Part shown: in pieces, positions 17,762 through 27,243 of the stretch
How the letters are laid out: the number at the start of each line of letters is the position of its first letter
How positions within the stretch are numbered: the first letter of the stretch is position 1
Source: Ghiorsea sp.
GTDB taxonomy: Bacteria; Pseudomonadota; Zetaproteobacteria; Mariprofundales; Mariprofundaceae
Direction of reading: 5' to 3'
NCBI GenBank assembly: GCA_030949605.1
Contig: JAUZSH010000039.1
Span: 1-48,180, forward strand
DNA length: 48,180 nt
Program-made: the position numbers and the translations under genes
Notes under the pieces: generated by a model
Told to the model about the DNA's origin: nothing
The model's database searches: none
Seen by the model: the letters and a program-made list of their open reading frames with translations, nothing else

Positions 17762-18869
17762 TGTATTTCTCCCCCGCTTCTTTTGCAGCGCGAATCACAG
17801 CTGCACGTTTTTCAACTTCTTCCACCAAGCTATCAATCATGGTGTTGGAACGCACTTTGCCAAACTTCTCACCATCATGGTAAAACGTATGTACGGGATA
17901 ACCACCTGTGATGCCCAAGTCCACTTCTTTGGCTTCACCCGGTCCGTTGACCACACATCCAATGACGGCTACATCCACACTTTCTTGGATATGTGCCAAA
18001 CGTCTTTCCAATTCTTGTACTGTCTCAATCACATTAAACTTCTGCCTAGCGCATGATGGACAAGCAATCAGGTTGACCCCACGATGACGAAGACCAAGAC
18101 TTTTTAAGATTTCAAAACCAACTTTTATTTCTTCTTTGGGTTCTGCTGCCAACGAGACACGAATGGTGTCACCAATGCCATCTGCCAAAATAAGACCAAG
18201 CCCTACCGATGACTTGACCGTACCACCAAATAAACTCCCCGATTCGGTGATACCCAAATGGAAGGGATAGTCAACTTTATCAGCCAATTTACGATATGCC
18301 GCCACGGTCATAGGAATATTACTCGCTTTAAGGGACACTTTGATTTCGTGAAAGTCCATGTCTTCAAGGATACGAATGTGCCCCAACGCCGACTCCACCA
18401 TAGCATCTGCGCATGGTTCACCATATTTTTCGTTCACTTCTTTTTCCAATGAGCCAGCATTCACTCCAATACGAATGGAAACACCACGCTCTTGCGCGGC
18501 TTTAACCACACGCTCCACCCTATCACGGCTTCCAATATTCCCAGGATTTAAGCGGAGACCATGCACACCTGCATCAAGGGATAATAAAGCCATTTTGTAG
18601 CTGAAATGAATGTCTGCGATAATCGGCAGGTTGGTTTGCGCCAAAATTTCAGGCATCGCTGCAGCAGATTCAGCATCGGGTACAGAGACACGCACAATAT
18701 CTGCACCTGCCTCTTCTAAACCATGAATTTGAGCCACTGTGGCATCAATATCTGTCGTTAACGTATTGGTCATAGATTGTACGGCAATTGGTGCATCACC
18801 ACCCACGGGCACATCACCCACCATAATTTTCCGCGTTTTACGGCGTGGCATTACAATTGAATCACGCAT
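17754..18869 (-). CDS. ispG: 4-hydroxy-3-methylbut-2-enyl-diphosphate synthase
   Basis: The 371-residue enzyme carries out the penultimate step of the MEP isoprenoid pathway, converting MEcPP to HMBPP with a [4Fe-4S] cluster. The TIM-barrel half carries RLNPGNIG. The cluster ligands are in [10 protein letters not shown] and [13 protein letters not shown], with the third Cys and the fourth-ligand Glu both present. Length matches E. coli IspG (372). It lies one base after the TPR lipoprotein gene and overlaps the small lipoprotein gene at its 3' end. Confidence 0.97.
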   Translation of the reverse strand: MRDSIVMPRRKTRKIMVGDVPVGGDAPIAVQSMTNTLTTDIDATVAQIHGLEEAGADIVRVSVPDAESAAAMPEILAQTNLPIIADIHFSYKMALLSLDAGVHGLRLNPGNIGSRDRVERVVKAAQERGVSIRIGVNAGSLEKEVNEKYGEPCADAMVESALGHIRILEDMDFHEIKVSLKASNIPMTVAAYRKLADKVDYPFHLGITESGSLFGGTVKSSVGLGLILADGIGDTIRVSLAAEPKEEIKVGFEILKSLGLRHRGVNLIACPSCARQKFNVIETVQELERRLAHIQESVDVAVIGCVVNGPGEAKEVDLGITGGYPVHTFYHDGEKFGKVRSNTMIDSLVEEVEKRAAVIRAAKEAGEKYNA

Positions 18870-18870
18870 A

Positions 18871-19986
18871 TTATTTTTTATCCTCTGTTTTCAACGCATT
18901 CAAACGCTCTTGAATTTGTTGACCTCTACGCAAGCTATCCACATAGGTTTGTTCATTGGGGTTGAAGTCAACAGCCTGTTGCCAAAATTTAACTGCATCA
19001 CCTATTTTTTCAGTACGAAAAGCTAAGTTACCATTTTGGTAGTATTTTTCTGCAACGACTAAAATATTTGTATCAATATCTACCAGAAGTTTATCCGCTT
19101 GAGCATGACCTTGCTGACGCAATTGAAGTGCTTTTTCCCTTGCTTCAAGCCATTCACCCTTTTTCATCAAAGACTCTACATCCACAACATAAACAACTGG
19201 AATGTTAACAACCTTTTTTGAAACTTTGGCGCTTCTCAACTTCTTCTTGCTCTTTTTCACTTTTCTTTTCAGCAGCTTAAACCCTTTTGGAACCGCTGTT
19301 GTCATTGCATTTTTAAGGTCTTGCGCCTTTTTATGGTTTGGCATCAACCTCAAATATGAGTCTGCATATAACCAAGCAAGCTCAGGTCTATCTTTTTGCT
19401 CATAAATACCAGCCAAAGCCCATCTTTTTTTCTCATGCAACTTCATTTTTTGATTCATATCTTCACTTGCAAGCCGAAAGGCCTCATCACCCATCAATAA
19501 ACCTTTGGGTGGTATGTATGCTTTTTTCCACTTTAACCATGCCGTATCTTCTTTTTTTAGTTGCGCGTATAATGTGTCAAAGCGCAATTGTCGTACTTTC
19601 AAGTTCATATTTTTTTTGTATTTTAAAAGTGCTTTAGGCTGCTGTGATAACTCGACCGCCATGCGGTAAGCCTCCTCAGCTTTTGCCCACTCTCGCTTTC
19701 TCTCTTGCGATTTTCCTTTCCTAGCATAATAACGCAACAGCTTTAAACGCGCAGGTTCAATTTCTTTTTTAAGAAATGTTTGCGCTTGTTTGTAATCTTC
19801 ATCCGATGAGTCAATACTTAAAATTCGAGACCGTGACTCCATAATTAGCCCTTGATGAAACTCAGTTTGTGCAGTTTCAAAAGCACTCTTGAACCCCAAG
19901 GACACACGTAAATCATTACCGCTTTTTCCTGCACATGAAGAAAGAACCAAAAGCAGGCACATGGCTGTCAGAAAACGATAGATCAT
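18871..19986 (-). CDS. TPR-like lipoprotein of unknown function
   Basis: The 371-residue protein has a signal peptide with lipobox LSSC (Cys18). The mature part is almost entirely helical, with repeated pairs resembling tetratricopeptide repeats (for example [20 protein letters not shown], and near the C-terminus [20 protein letters not shown]) and a lysine-rich stretch in the middle. Such proteins act as scaffolds at the cell envelope. Its start shares one base with the cyclase stop, so the two are coupled, suggesting a joint envelope-sensing role. Confidence 0.75.
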   Translation of the reverse strand: MIYRFLTAMCLLLVLSSCAGKSGNDLRVSLGFKSAFETAQTEFHQGLIMESRSRILSIDSSDEDYKQAQTFLKKEIEPARLKLLRYYARKGKSQERKREWAKAEEAYRMAVELSQQPKALLKYKKNMNLKVRQLRFDTLYAQLKKEDTAWLKWKKAYIPPKGLLMGDEAFRLASEDMNQKMKLHEKKRWALAGIYEQKDRPELAWLYADSYLRLMPNHKKAQDLKNAMTTAVPKGFKLLKRKVKKSKKKLRSAKVSKKVVNIPVVYVVDVESLMKKGEWLEAREKALQLRQQGHAQADKLLVDIDTNILVVAEKYYQNGNLAFRTEKIGDAVKFWQQAVDFNPNEQTYVDSLRRGQQIQERLNALKTEDKK

Positions 19987-21467
19987 TAAATATCACCCAT
20001 CATTTCACGCGCACTTGTAGGTAAGGTCATATCAAATGCTCTAGCAATCGCCAAACCAATATCATCCTTCAATGTTTCATCATCAATACTCACCGTACCG
20101 CATTGTAATGGATGGCTTACTCCCTTCACTTCAATCTCCCCCATATCTTCAAAGATAAACCCTTTGCCCGCTGCAATAAATGAAACCCTAGGCAGTACGA
20201 CTTCATTTGGCTTACCTAAGCCACCCATTCGCGAAGCCACATTAACGGCATCGCCAATCACCGTATATTCCAAGCGTTCCGCTGCCCCAATATTCCCCAC
20301 AATGACATCACCACAGTTTAACCCAACACGAAACGATACAACTTCCCCATCTTGTCGTTGGATAGCCAGTTTTTTACATGCTATCGTCATAGCGATACCT
20401 GCCAGCACAGCATTGTGAGCATGTTGTTCATCTTCTTTAGGATGGTTAAAAACTGCCATCACAGCATCACCAATATATTTATCAACATGCCCACCATAAT
20501 AGGTAATAATACTATGAAAAACTTCAAAGTACTGGTTTAATACTTCCACAACTTCTTCGGTCTTGGTTGACTCTGAAAATGAGGTAAAATTGACCATATC
20601 TGCAAATAAAATAGTCACTTCCTGCTTTCGGTTGACCAATGCGCTGGACCGCTGGCCATCAAACACATCCGATACCAATTCAGGATTAAGATACCTACCT
20701 AACACCTCACGCATTTCTTTTTTATGTTGGAGTTCACTCACCATGAGGTTGAACTGTGTTGCGGCATCGGTAAACTCATCATTACCTCGAATATTCAAAC
20801 GGTGATCATAATGACCATCAGCAACAAACTGGGCTGCTTCCGCCATCTCTTCCAATGGTTTACTCATACGACCCGCCAGCCAATAAACCAAAACACTCGC
20901 CACAACAATGACAAACAAAGCAGCAAAAAACATCCTTTGCATCAATGCGATAGCTAATGATTCCCACGCATCTTCTGAGTATTGTACAGCCACAACAGCA
21001 ACATCAGATCCCGAATACATAACCTTCTTGGCAAACCAGAGTTCTTGAGTGGATAAATGTAGCGTGGTATCTGGAAGTGTTGTGTGTGCAATAATATCTT
21101 TAATATTTCCCGTTGCGCCAATAGACCACTTTTTGCCCGTTTGATCTTGGAAGTAAACCGCTGTTACATTAGGAATACTCTTGCTAAAGTTTTGAATAAT
21201 AAAATCTACTTCTGCTGTGCTACCTGCCAACATCGGGATTTTAAGCTCGTCACCCAGTCGTTGCACTTGTATTTCAGCTTGCATTTCTTGGCTTTTCAGC
21301 CACGCATCACGTTCCATGTCCAAAACAATACTGGTTAACAAAAATACGGATGCAGCCACAGTCAAACCAACAAAAATTGTCCAGCGTAAACGAATCGGAA
21401 ACCTAGGCGCATCATGATCTGCCACAATCATATCATTATCCATAGGTGATGCCTGTTGATCAGACAT
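19986..21467 (-). CDS. Membrane class III adenylate/guanylate cyclase with HAMP domain
   Basis: The product has an N-terminal membrane segment (TIFVGLTVAASVFLLTSIVL), a periplasmic sensor region of about 130 residues, a second membrane segment (FFAALFVIVVASVLVYWLAG), a HAMP domain, and a C-terminal cyclase domain. Metal-binding Asp residues are in LFADMVNF and YIGDAVMAVF, and the transition-state Asn/Arg in NVASRM. I chose ATG 21467, with GGCGGAG seven bases upstream, over an in-frame TTG five codons earlier. The product is probably cAMP; the sensed signal is unknown. It heads the run leading to ispG. Confidence 0.9.
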   Translation of the reverse strand: MSDQQASPMDNDMIVADHDAPRFPIRLRWTIFVGLTVAASVFLLTSIVLDMERDAWLKSQEMQAEIQVQRLGDELKIPMLAGSTAEVDFIIQNFSKSIPNVTAVYFQDQTGKKWSIGATGNIKDIIAHTTLPDTTLHLSTQELWFAKKVMYSGSDVAVVAVQYSEDAWESLAIALMQRMFFAALFVIVVASVLVYWLAGRMSKPLEEMAEAAQFVADGHYDHRLNIRGNDEFTDAATQFNLMVSELQHKKEMREVLGRYLNPELVSDVFDGQRSSALVNRKQEVTILFADMVNFTSFSESTKTEEVVEVLNQYFEVFHSIITYYGGHVDKYIGDAVMAVFNHPKEDEQHAHNAVLAGIAMTIACKKLAIQRQDGEVVSFRVGLNCGDVIVGNIGAAERLEYTVIGDAVNVASRMGGLGKPNEVVLPRVSFIAAGKGFIFEDMGEIEVKGVSHPLQCGTVSIDDETLKDDIGLAIARAFDMTLPTSAREMMGDI

Positions 21468-21638
21468 ATGACACTCCGCCAAAACCTAAAAACACAATCA
21501 ATGAAGGGCAAATATTCATGGGGTAACCCTAAAGCATCATCTTTTTTCAGCCAACTTTTTTTTAGAGCGTCGGCATCATAGTTCTAAAATTAATCCACTG
21601 CGAAACATCAAAAACCTGTCACTTTCGTGTAACATCAG

Positions 21639-21887
21639 TTATTTAATGTGTTTTTGTAAGGATTCTTGAATATTTTTTCTTTTTTCATCGGGTAGTTGTA
21701 AATCATCCGTGTTTTGCTGACGTTGTAATAACAAAGCTCGGTGAAGCTTCAATATATTTTGACTATGATGCCTGCAAGCAGCACACATGAGAAAGTGTAG
21801 TAGCATAGAAAAACGTTCCGACATACTCAGCTTACGATCCAGTTGTTCAGAGGCTAAATGTGATATTTTTTCACATGCATGTTTCAT
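21639..21887 (-). CDS. Zinc-binding anti-sigma factor (soluble)
   Basis: The 82-residue protein has the ZAS zinc motif, with His near residue 31 followed by CAAC in HFLMCAACRHH, and a cysteine near the N-terminus (HACEKI). No membrane segment is present, so it is a small soluble anti-sigma factor. It begins directly after the ECF sigma gene with no spacer, the classic arrangement in which it sequesters that sigma. The zinc cysteines suggest redox or metal control. Confidence 0.8.
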   Translation of the reverse strand: MKHACEKISHLASEQLDRKLSMSERFSMLLHFLMCAACRHHSQNILKLHRALLLQRQQNTDDLQLPDEKRKNIQESLQKHIK

Positions 21888-22457
21888 TTATTTCTGACCT
21901 CCAAACCAATGTTTATCCAGACAGCTTCGTAAGCCTAAACGCGCTCTGTGCAACAACACATGTAGGTTGGTCGGAGAAATATCACAAGCCTTACAAATTT
22001 CATCTGAATCTAAACCTTGCAACTCTCGCATCTCAAAAACAAGTTTCTGTTTCGCAGAAAGGTTATTTGTACAACCTTTAAGCACAGTCATAAACTGATT
22101 ATTTTGACATAAGGATGCAGGATCTTCATGCCATGAAGCGGGCTGTTCATTCCACTTGCCACTGTGCGTATCAAACCATGCTGTTGGATCACCATCAGCA
22201 AGTTCCGCTTGCTTGCGTGTGCGAATTTCTTTACGCAGGTAGTCAATCCACTTATGCTTAAGAATACCAACAAGCCAAGTACGTACCGTGGAATTGCCTG
22301 CAAATGAGTGTCTACTTCTCCACGCCGAAAGCAATGTTTCTTGCACTAAATCTGCCGCAAGTTCGCTATTCTGAGCGCGTTGCATAGCAAAGCGATAAAG
22401 TATATCACCATGTTCGACAAGCCACTGCTCTGGATTCATTTCATGTTCTGTTATCAT
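21888..22457 (-). CDS. ECF-type RNA polymerase sigma factor
   Basis: The 189-residue sigma-70 family member has region 2 (LAADLVQETLLSAWRSRHSF, then RTWLVGILKHKWIDYLRKE) and region 4 (LSAKQKLVFEMRELQGLDSD, then a helix-turn-helix ending LHVLLHRARLGLR). Regions 1 and 3 are absent, as in ECF sigmas. It is followed immediately by its zinc anti-sigma. The gene upstream on the same strand ends in a terminator only about 20 bases before this start, so it lacks an obvious promoter of its own. Confidence 0.93.
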   Translation of the reverse strand: MITEHEMNPEQWLVEHGDILYRFAMQRAQNSELAADLVQETLLSAWRSRHSFAGNSTVRTWLVGILKHKWIDYLRKEIRTRKQAELADGDPTAWFDTHSGKWNEQPASWHEDPASLCQNNQFMTVLKGCTNNLSAKQKLVFEMRELQGLDSDEICKACDISPTNLHVLLHRARLGLRSCLDKHWFGGQK

Positions 22458-22473
22458 ATTTTTTCACACCTAA

Positions 22474-22509
22474 ACAAAAAAACCCACCAAGCATTTTCCT
22501 TGGTGGGTT
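22474..22509 (-). terminator. Rho-independent terminator after the outer-membrane-type gene
   Basis: An 11-base perfect stem, AACCCACCAAG (22481-22491) with CTTGGTGGGTT (22499-22509), and a 7-base loop is followed on the minus strand by a run of seven T (plus-strand A at 22476-22482). It ends the 22536-23288 gene and may let some transcripts continue into the sigma factor gene. Confidence 0.88.
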
Positions 22510-22535
22510 AGAATGTGTTTAGAAAGTATTAAACC

Positions 22536-23288
22536 TTAAAATTCAAAACCAAGTTTAATACTGGTTATATCTTTATCACCAACTGTTGCTTGTTCAGCAT
22601 TAAGAATAAAAACTGCCAACTGAACTTTAACACCAACGACCATCGTTGTTTCATCTTTTGAATATTCAGTCACCCCTGCACTTGCCAAAAGACCCGATGG
22701 TGTAGAAGTAATGGTGGTTTGACCAAATTCCACATAAGGCTTCACGAAAGGAAGGTTCGCGCCAATCATGGCTGCAAAGCCTTGACTTGTAATTTCCATG
22801 TCAGGAATACCTGTAAGTGAGCTGCTATGTATACGAATATTGGCTTCCAACATAGGAATAGGAATATAGTTACCAAATGCCATACGCCCTTCAAAACCAG
22901 TCATGGATATATTTGAACTGGGAATTTGCGAAACCATGTAACCCACATCCAAACCAAATGGGATACCTGCCGAAACACGAAGGCGCGGCACGGGCAGAAC
23001 CGAATTTAAACCGCTCACACCTGGAAGCGCTGCCCAGTGAGAAGCGTTAGGGTCAATACTTACGCCCGTGCCTTCAATGGCAATTTGCACACCAATGGGA
23101 ATAAAACCTGCAGAATGTGGTTCCGCAGAGTTACTTGGTGTCATCCAAGTTGCCGCCCCTAAATCTTTAGACAATCCATCAAACTGAGATTGTGCAAAAC
23201 CTGTGGGGTTAATGTCAAGAGACGCTGCATTGACTTGACCTGCTATCAACAATGTTGATGCTATCATAAGTGGACGAACTAATTTCAT
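22536..23288 (-). CDS. Outer-membrane beta-barrel-like protein of unknown function
   Basis: The 250-residue protein has a clear signal peptide (cleavage after GQVNA) and a mature part of alternating hydrophobic/polar strands rich in Gly, Ser and Pro, ending in GFEF with a C-terminal phenylalanine, as expected for BAM-inserted barrels. The number of strands fits an 8-12 strand barrel. No family is recognised with certainty. A good Shine-Dalgarno (AAGGAG) precedes the ATG. It is immediately upstream of the sigma/anti-sigma pair and could be a target or signal source of that sigma (inference). Confidence 0.7.
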   Translation of the reverse strand: MKLVRPLMIASTLLIAGQVNAASLDINPTGFAQSQFDGLSKDLGAATWMTPSNSAEPHSAGFIPIGVQIAIEGTGVSIDPNASHWAALPGVSGLNSVLPVPRLRVSAGIPFGLDVGYMVSQIPSSNISMTGFEGRMAFGNYIPIPMLEANIRIHSSSLTGIPDMEITSQGFAAMIGANLPFVKPYVEFGQTTITSTPSGLLASAGVTEYSKDETTMVVGVKVQLAVFILNAEQATVGDKDITSIKLGFEF

Positions 23289-23434
23289 AAAAACTCCTTA
23301 AAAAATATTAATATAAACCCAAGCGTAGACTGCTTCACGAGGCTTGTCACCTGCAAAAGCCTCCCCTTCTCTTCAACATTAAAAATGACTTTCATCACAT
23401 ACCAACCCGTTAAAAAAGATTCAAAAGACAAAAG

Positions 23435-24745
23435 TCACGTATTAAACGATTCCTTACGCAAGATAAGCACTTCATCTTCAACGGCTGTTAATGCCGTAAT
23501 ACGGCTCATCGCTGCTTGTAAATTGCCTTCTGTGGTCTCATACGTCAGCATAATGACAGGCACAACCTCACCCGTATCATGTTCTTTTTGCTGCATGCCT
23601 TCCAAGCTGATTTGGTGATCAGCAAGAATGGAGGTAACCCGAGCGATAACACCAGGTTTATCTTGCGCCATAATCCTTAGGTAATACTCACTTTGCACAT
23701 CTGCCATAGGCAATGTTTCCAGTGGTTTCCGCTCATCCGCCATGTATCCCATAACAGGTGCCAAATATGCAACACCATCAGGGAATACACGCGCAATATC
23801 CATAATATCAGCCACCACAGCCGATGCTGTTGGTCGCTCACCAGCACCTCGCCCGATATAAACGGTATGTTCCACAAAGTCGCCAGACAGCATCACAGCA
23901 TTGTATGAATCGGACACTTGGGCAATTTGTGAAGATAAAGGTACAAGTGTTGGATGGACACGCATTTCAACTTGACCATGGTGAGGTTTAGCAATACCCA
24001 ATAATTTAATACGGTAGCCAAGCTCATGTACAGCTTCAATATCCGCCGCACCTATCTTGCTAATGCCTTCAGTATAAACTTCATCAAATTTAATTTCAGA
24101 GCCATACGCCATCGCAGCTAGAATGGACAACTTATGCGCCGTATCAATACCTTCCACATCAAATGTTGGGTCTGCTTCAGCGTAACCAAGTTCTTGCGCC
24201 TCTTTAAGCACATCCGCATAATCAGCACCTTCATTTTCCATTTTGGTCAGGATAAAGTTACATGTGCCGTTCAAAATAGCATACACAGATTCAATATTGT
24301 TCGCAGCCACACCTTCTCTCAGAGCTTTAAGGCAAGGTATACCACCTGCCACTGCTGCTTCAAAACCAAGGGCTACATTTTTCTCGGCGGCAAGCTTGAA
24401 AAGTTCTTCACCATGTTTGGCAACCAATGCTTTGTTAGCAGTCACCACATGTTTACCATGCTCAATCGCAGTAGCGACAAATGTGCGTGCAGGTTCATAG
24501 CCGCCAATCAATTCTACCACCAAATCCACATCGTCAGCTTTCACCAAGTCTGCTGCATCGTCATACAACGTCACACCCGACAAGTCCAAACCGAAATCAC
24601 GGTTCAAATCTCTATCTGCTGCGGCAACCAGTTTGAGTGTCTTGCCCAAACGTTTTGCCATCAAACCTTGTTGCTCTATCAAAATCCTCGCCACACCCAA
24701 ACCAACTGTACCCAAACCTAAAATACCTACACGAACTTCTGTCAT
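23435..24745 (-). CDS. hom: Homoserine dehydrogenase
   Basis: The enzyme reduces aspartate semialdehyde to homoserine for threonine and methionine synthesis. The N-terminal Rossmann motif GLGTVGLGV begins about residue 9, the catalytic domain holds LNGTCNFILTKM and EADPTFDVEG, and a C-terminal ACT domain (YYLRIMAQDKPGVIARVTSI) provides feedback control. I chose ATG 24745 (MTEVRV) over an in-frame ATG 21 bases upstream because GGAAGTGGAG lies just before it and this is where family members begin. The gap to alaC is one base. Confidence 0.95.
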   Translation of the reverse strand: MTEVRVGILGLGTVGLGVARILIEQQGLMAKRLGKTLKLVAAADRDLNRDFGLDLSGVTLYDDAADLVKADDVDLVVELIGGYEPARTFVATAIEHGKHVVTANKALVAKHGEELFKLAAEKNVALGFEAAVAGGIPCLKALREGVAANNIESVYAILNGTCNFILTKMENEGADYADVLKEAQELGYAEADPTFDVEGIDTAHKLSILAAMAYGSEIKFDEVYTEGISKIGAADIEAVHELGYRIKLLGIAKPHHGQVEMRVHPTLVPLSSQIAQVSDSYNAVMLSGDFVEHTVYIGRGAGERPTASAVVADIMDIARVFPDGVAYLAPVMGYMADERKPLETLPMADVQSEYYLRIMAQDKPGVIARVTSILADHQISLEGMQQKEHDTGEVVPVIMLTYETTEGNLQAAMSRITALTAVEDEVLILRKESFNT

Positions 24746-24746
24746 A

Positions 24747-25931
24747 TTAAACTCCACTTCCTGCATTTAAGAAACTTTTAATACCACGCAAAGCTTGGCG
24801 TGTTCTGTGTTCATTTTCAATCAAAGCGATACGAACATGCGAATCACCATATTCACCAAAACCAATACCAGGGCTAACGGCAACCCCTGCTTCAGTGAGC
24901 ATTTTTTTAGAAAACTCAATAGAACCCATAGCTTTGAACTCATCAGGAATTTCCGCCCAAACAAACATGGTTGCCTTGGGGCTTTCCGCCATCCAACCCA
25001 TATTGTGTAAGCCATTGATCAACACATCACGGCGGGATTGATACATATTACGAATATCATCCACACAGTCTTGCGGACCATTGAGGGCGGCACATGCCGC
25101 AATTTGCAAAGGCTGAAACATGCCATAATCCAAATAAGATTTAATTTTACCGAGTGCTGCCACGATTTCACGATTCCCCACCATAAACCCAATTCGCCAA
25201 CCTGGCATATTGTATGTTTTCGATAGTGAATAAAATTCAACCGCCACTTCTTTCGCACCTGGAACCTGCATAATGGATGGGCATTGGTAATCATCAAAGG
25301 TGATTTCCGCATAGGCAATGTCTGAAATAATAATCAAATCATTTTCTTTGGCGAAGTCCACCAACTTGACATAAAAATCCAAGTCTACCACTTGCGCCGT
25401 TGGGTTAGACGGAAAATTGACAATAATAATTTTAGGGCGCGGCCATGAGTCTTTGACTGCCTTTTCAATATCCGCAAAATAGTCTCTATCCGCACCCATA
25501 GGCACATGTCGAATATCTGCACCTGCAATGATAAAACCATAGGGGTGAATTGGATATGCAGGATTGGGTGATAAAATCAAATCGCCAGGGCTGGTAATCG
25601 CCACAGCCAAATGCGCCAAACCTTCTTTAGAGCCAATAGTCACAATCGCTTCAGTTTCATGGTCTAAGTCCACATCAAACTTGCGCTTGTACCAACCACA
25701 TACCGCTTTACGCAAACCATCAATACCACGCGATACAGAATAGCGATGATTGCGCCCGTCTTGGGCTGCTTCACACAACTTGTCAACAATATGTTGCGGT
25801 GTGGCTTGGTCAGGATTGCCCATGCCAAAGTCGATAATATCTTTATCAGCGTGGCGCAGCTCCATTTTAAGCTGATTCACCTGTGCAAACACATAGGGTG
25901 GAAGACGTTTAATTTTCTCAAATTCGCGCAT
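24747..25931 (-). CDS. alaC: Alanine transaminase-type aminotransferase AlaC
   Basis: The 394-residue class I/II PLP aminotransferase has the substrate region [11 protein letters not shown], the PLP lysine in [15 protein letters not shown] and the conserved Arg in HVRIALIEN. The overall sequence pattern is that of AlaC, which makes alanine from pyruvate and glutamate. It precedes hom with one base between them, a pairing seen in many proteobacteria, so aspartate or alanine family amino-acid supply is probably coordinated. Substrate assignment is by family resemblance. Confidence 0.9.
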   Translation of the reverse strand: MREFEKIKRLPPYVFAQVNQLKMELRHADKDIIDFGMGNPDQATPQHIVDKLCEAAQDGRNHRYSVSRGIDGLRKAVCGWYKRKFDVDLDHETEAIVTIGSKEGLAHLAVAITSPGDLILSPNPAYPIHPYGFIIAGADIRHVPMGADRDYFADIEKAVKDSWPRPKIIIVNFPSNPTAQVVDLDFYVKLVDFAKENDLIIISDIAYAEITFDDYQCPSIMQVPGAKEVAVEFYSLSKTYNMPGWRIGFMVGNREIVAALGKIKSYLDYGMFQPLQIAACAALNGPQDCVDDIRNMYQSRRDVLINGLHNMGWMAESPKATMFVWAEIPDEFKAMGSIEFSKKMLTEAGVAVSPGIGFGEYGDSHVRIALIENEHRTRQALRGIKSFLNAGSGV

Positions 25932-26001
25932 AAATAGGTAAAACCCCCCAATTAAGATGTTGCGACTTTATAAGCCAAGCTTTAAAGGTCAAACATTCAC
26001 A

Positions 26002-26901
26002 CTAGAATTTAACATTTGGACGAAAAACGAATGTCCATTTATCTTGGGTTGTCGCTAACACTCCCATATATCGCTCTGCACCTTGCCAAATCACACCAAA
26101 ACCCAAAGTCATGGTAACTTGACCATGGAGAAGCGGCCAGTGTTTATCCATCAATAACGTTTGTTTGCTTGGTTTTAGCGTGTGCTGCAAAACATCCAAC
26201 TGATAATCAAAGCCAATATCGCGCATAAAATCATCTTCTGCCTTTTGATAATCAATGCGGTCTCGGCGAATACCCAATTTAAAAGTATCTGAAATTTCAG
26301 GGAGACTATGAAACTTTGCCCCACCACGAAAGCTCCAAGCTAGATATTGTAGCTCCGTCTCACGCTTGCCTTTAATTTTCCATTCCAATTCAAGCCAGTT
26401 ATCTCTTATCAGCATATTTTGTTGAATATGGTGCGCTCCAACACTTAACAAATAACCAATGTAACCCTTATTCTCCCCTACTGTTTTCATACCTTGGGGT
26501 GGAGCAAACCTAAGCACACGCCCAGCGAACAACGACAAAGCGTATGGCTCTTCAAAACCTGCGGTCACCGACTCAAGAAACTTGTCTTTAAAACCACTGG
26601 CTTGACCATTTGGGTACAATGAAGTGTTTTGCTGCCTCATGAGAACACCCGCAATGGGTAAAGGATTTATACTTGCTTCAAACAATACAAAGTCAGGGGT
26701 TAAGCTATCTTTGAGAATATTTTTATAAATATCCAATTCTTTAAGATTTTTCACCACGGGTATGGGTTGGTCATTCAAACCTTTTGTCCAAGACATATTG
26801 GAATAATAAGCATCCAGTTCATAATCAAATTCAGTTTGCGCCCAAGCTTGAACAGTAAAGCTATAGCAAAGCATAATAGAGGTTATCAAATAGCGTAACA
26901 A
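26002..26901 (-). CDS. Secreted, probably outer-membrane protein of unknown function
   Basis: The 299-residue protein has a signal peptide (cleavage near QAWAQ) and a mature part with many amphipathic strands, ending in VFRPNVKF with C-terminal Phe. Large stretches such as GKVRETELQ-like charged turns and aromatic girdle residues suggest a beta-barrel. I do not recognise a family. The gene is alone: alaC starts about 70 bases downstream and the mobile repeat lies upstream. Confidence 0.6.
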   Translation of the reverse strand: MLRYLITSIMLCYSFTVQAWAQTEFDYELDAYYSNMSWTKGLNDQPIPVVKNLKELDIYKNILKDSLTPDFVLFEASINPLPIAGVLMRQQNTSLYPNGQASGFKDKFLESVTAGFEEPYALSLFAGRVLRFAPPQGMKTVGENKGYIGYLLSVGAHHIQQNMLIRDNWLELEWKIKGKRETELQYLAWSFRGGAKFHSLPEISDTFKLGIRRDRIDYQKAEDDFMRDIGFDYQLDVLQHTLKPSKQTLLMDKHWPLLHGQVTMTLGFGVIWQGAERYMGVLATTQDKWTFVFRPNVKF

Positions 26902-27021
26902 AACCTTCAGCCCTCCTATTCAAGACACAGAAATTTTAGAAGCCCTAAGAATGAAGATCTAACCTTTACTCTTCATTAACACTTGATTTACCCCCCCTAA
27001 GGCTTATTCTCAATTGCATTT

Positions 27022-27194
27022 ATCCGACATTCCGCACCCCTAAATCAATATGAAAGGTATATTTGAGGGTAAATGACTAAAATTATGAATAATCCTCTTG
27101 TCATGAGGGCTAAAGTCACAAGCAATATATTACCATAATAAGCTTGTTTAGTGTTGAAAACATTATGTTTTCATGTCTTTTCATTAAATACCAA
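27022..27194 (+). repeat. MITE-like palindromic repeat, copy C
   Basis: This fills most of the 342-base gap before msrAB. It begins with an intact terminus, TCCGACATTCCGCACCCCTA (27023-27042), and runs through the same two hairpins as copies A and B to TTTTCATTAAATACCA. It then stops abruptly and joins an IS end. Its right terminus is missing. The palindrome GAAAACATTATGTTTTC is intact here. Confidence 0.75.
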
Positions 27195-27239
27195 GTTAAT
27201 AACCAATAAGAGAATCACGTTATTTAGGAAAGATGTCTA
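27195..27239 (-). mobile_element. 45-bp end fragment of the IS5-like element
   Basis: All 45 bases are identical, on the minus strand, to the left end of the IS5-like element (7582-7626), including its terminal TAGACATCTTTCC. It is joined on one side to copy C of the MITE-like repeat and ends four bases before the msrAB stop codon. It is a deletion or recombination scar. Confidence 0.85.
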
Positions 27240-27243
27240 TTCA

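Noticed and set aside
23340-23375. GAGGCTT...AAGCCTC hairpin as a terminator for hom
   Set aside because: The stem is only 7 bases with an 11-base loop and no T-run on the minus strand.
24746-24766. Earlier in-frame ATG for hom at 24766
   Set aside because: It would overlap alaC and lacks the Shine-Dalgarno that precedes 24745; the family begins at MTEVRV.
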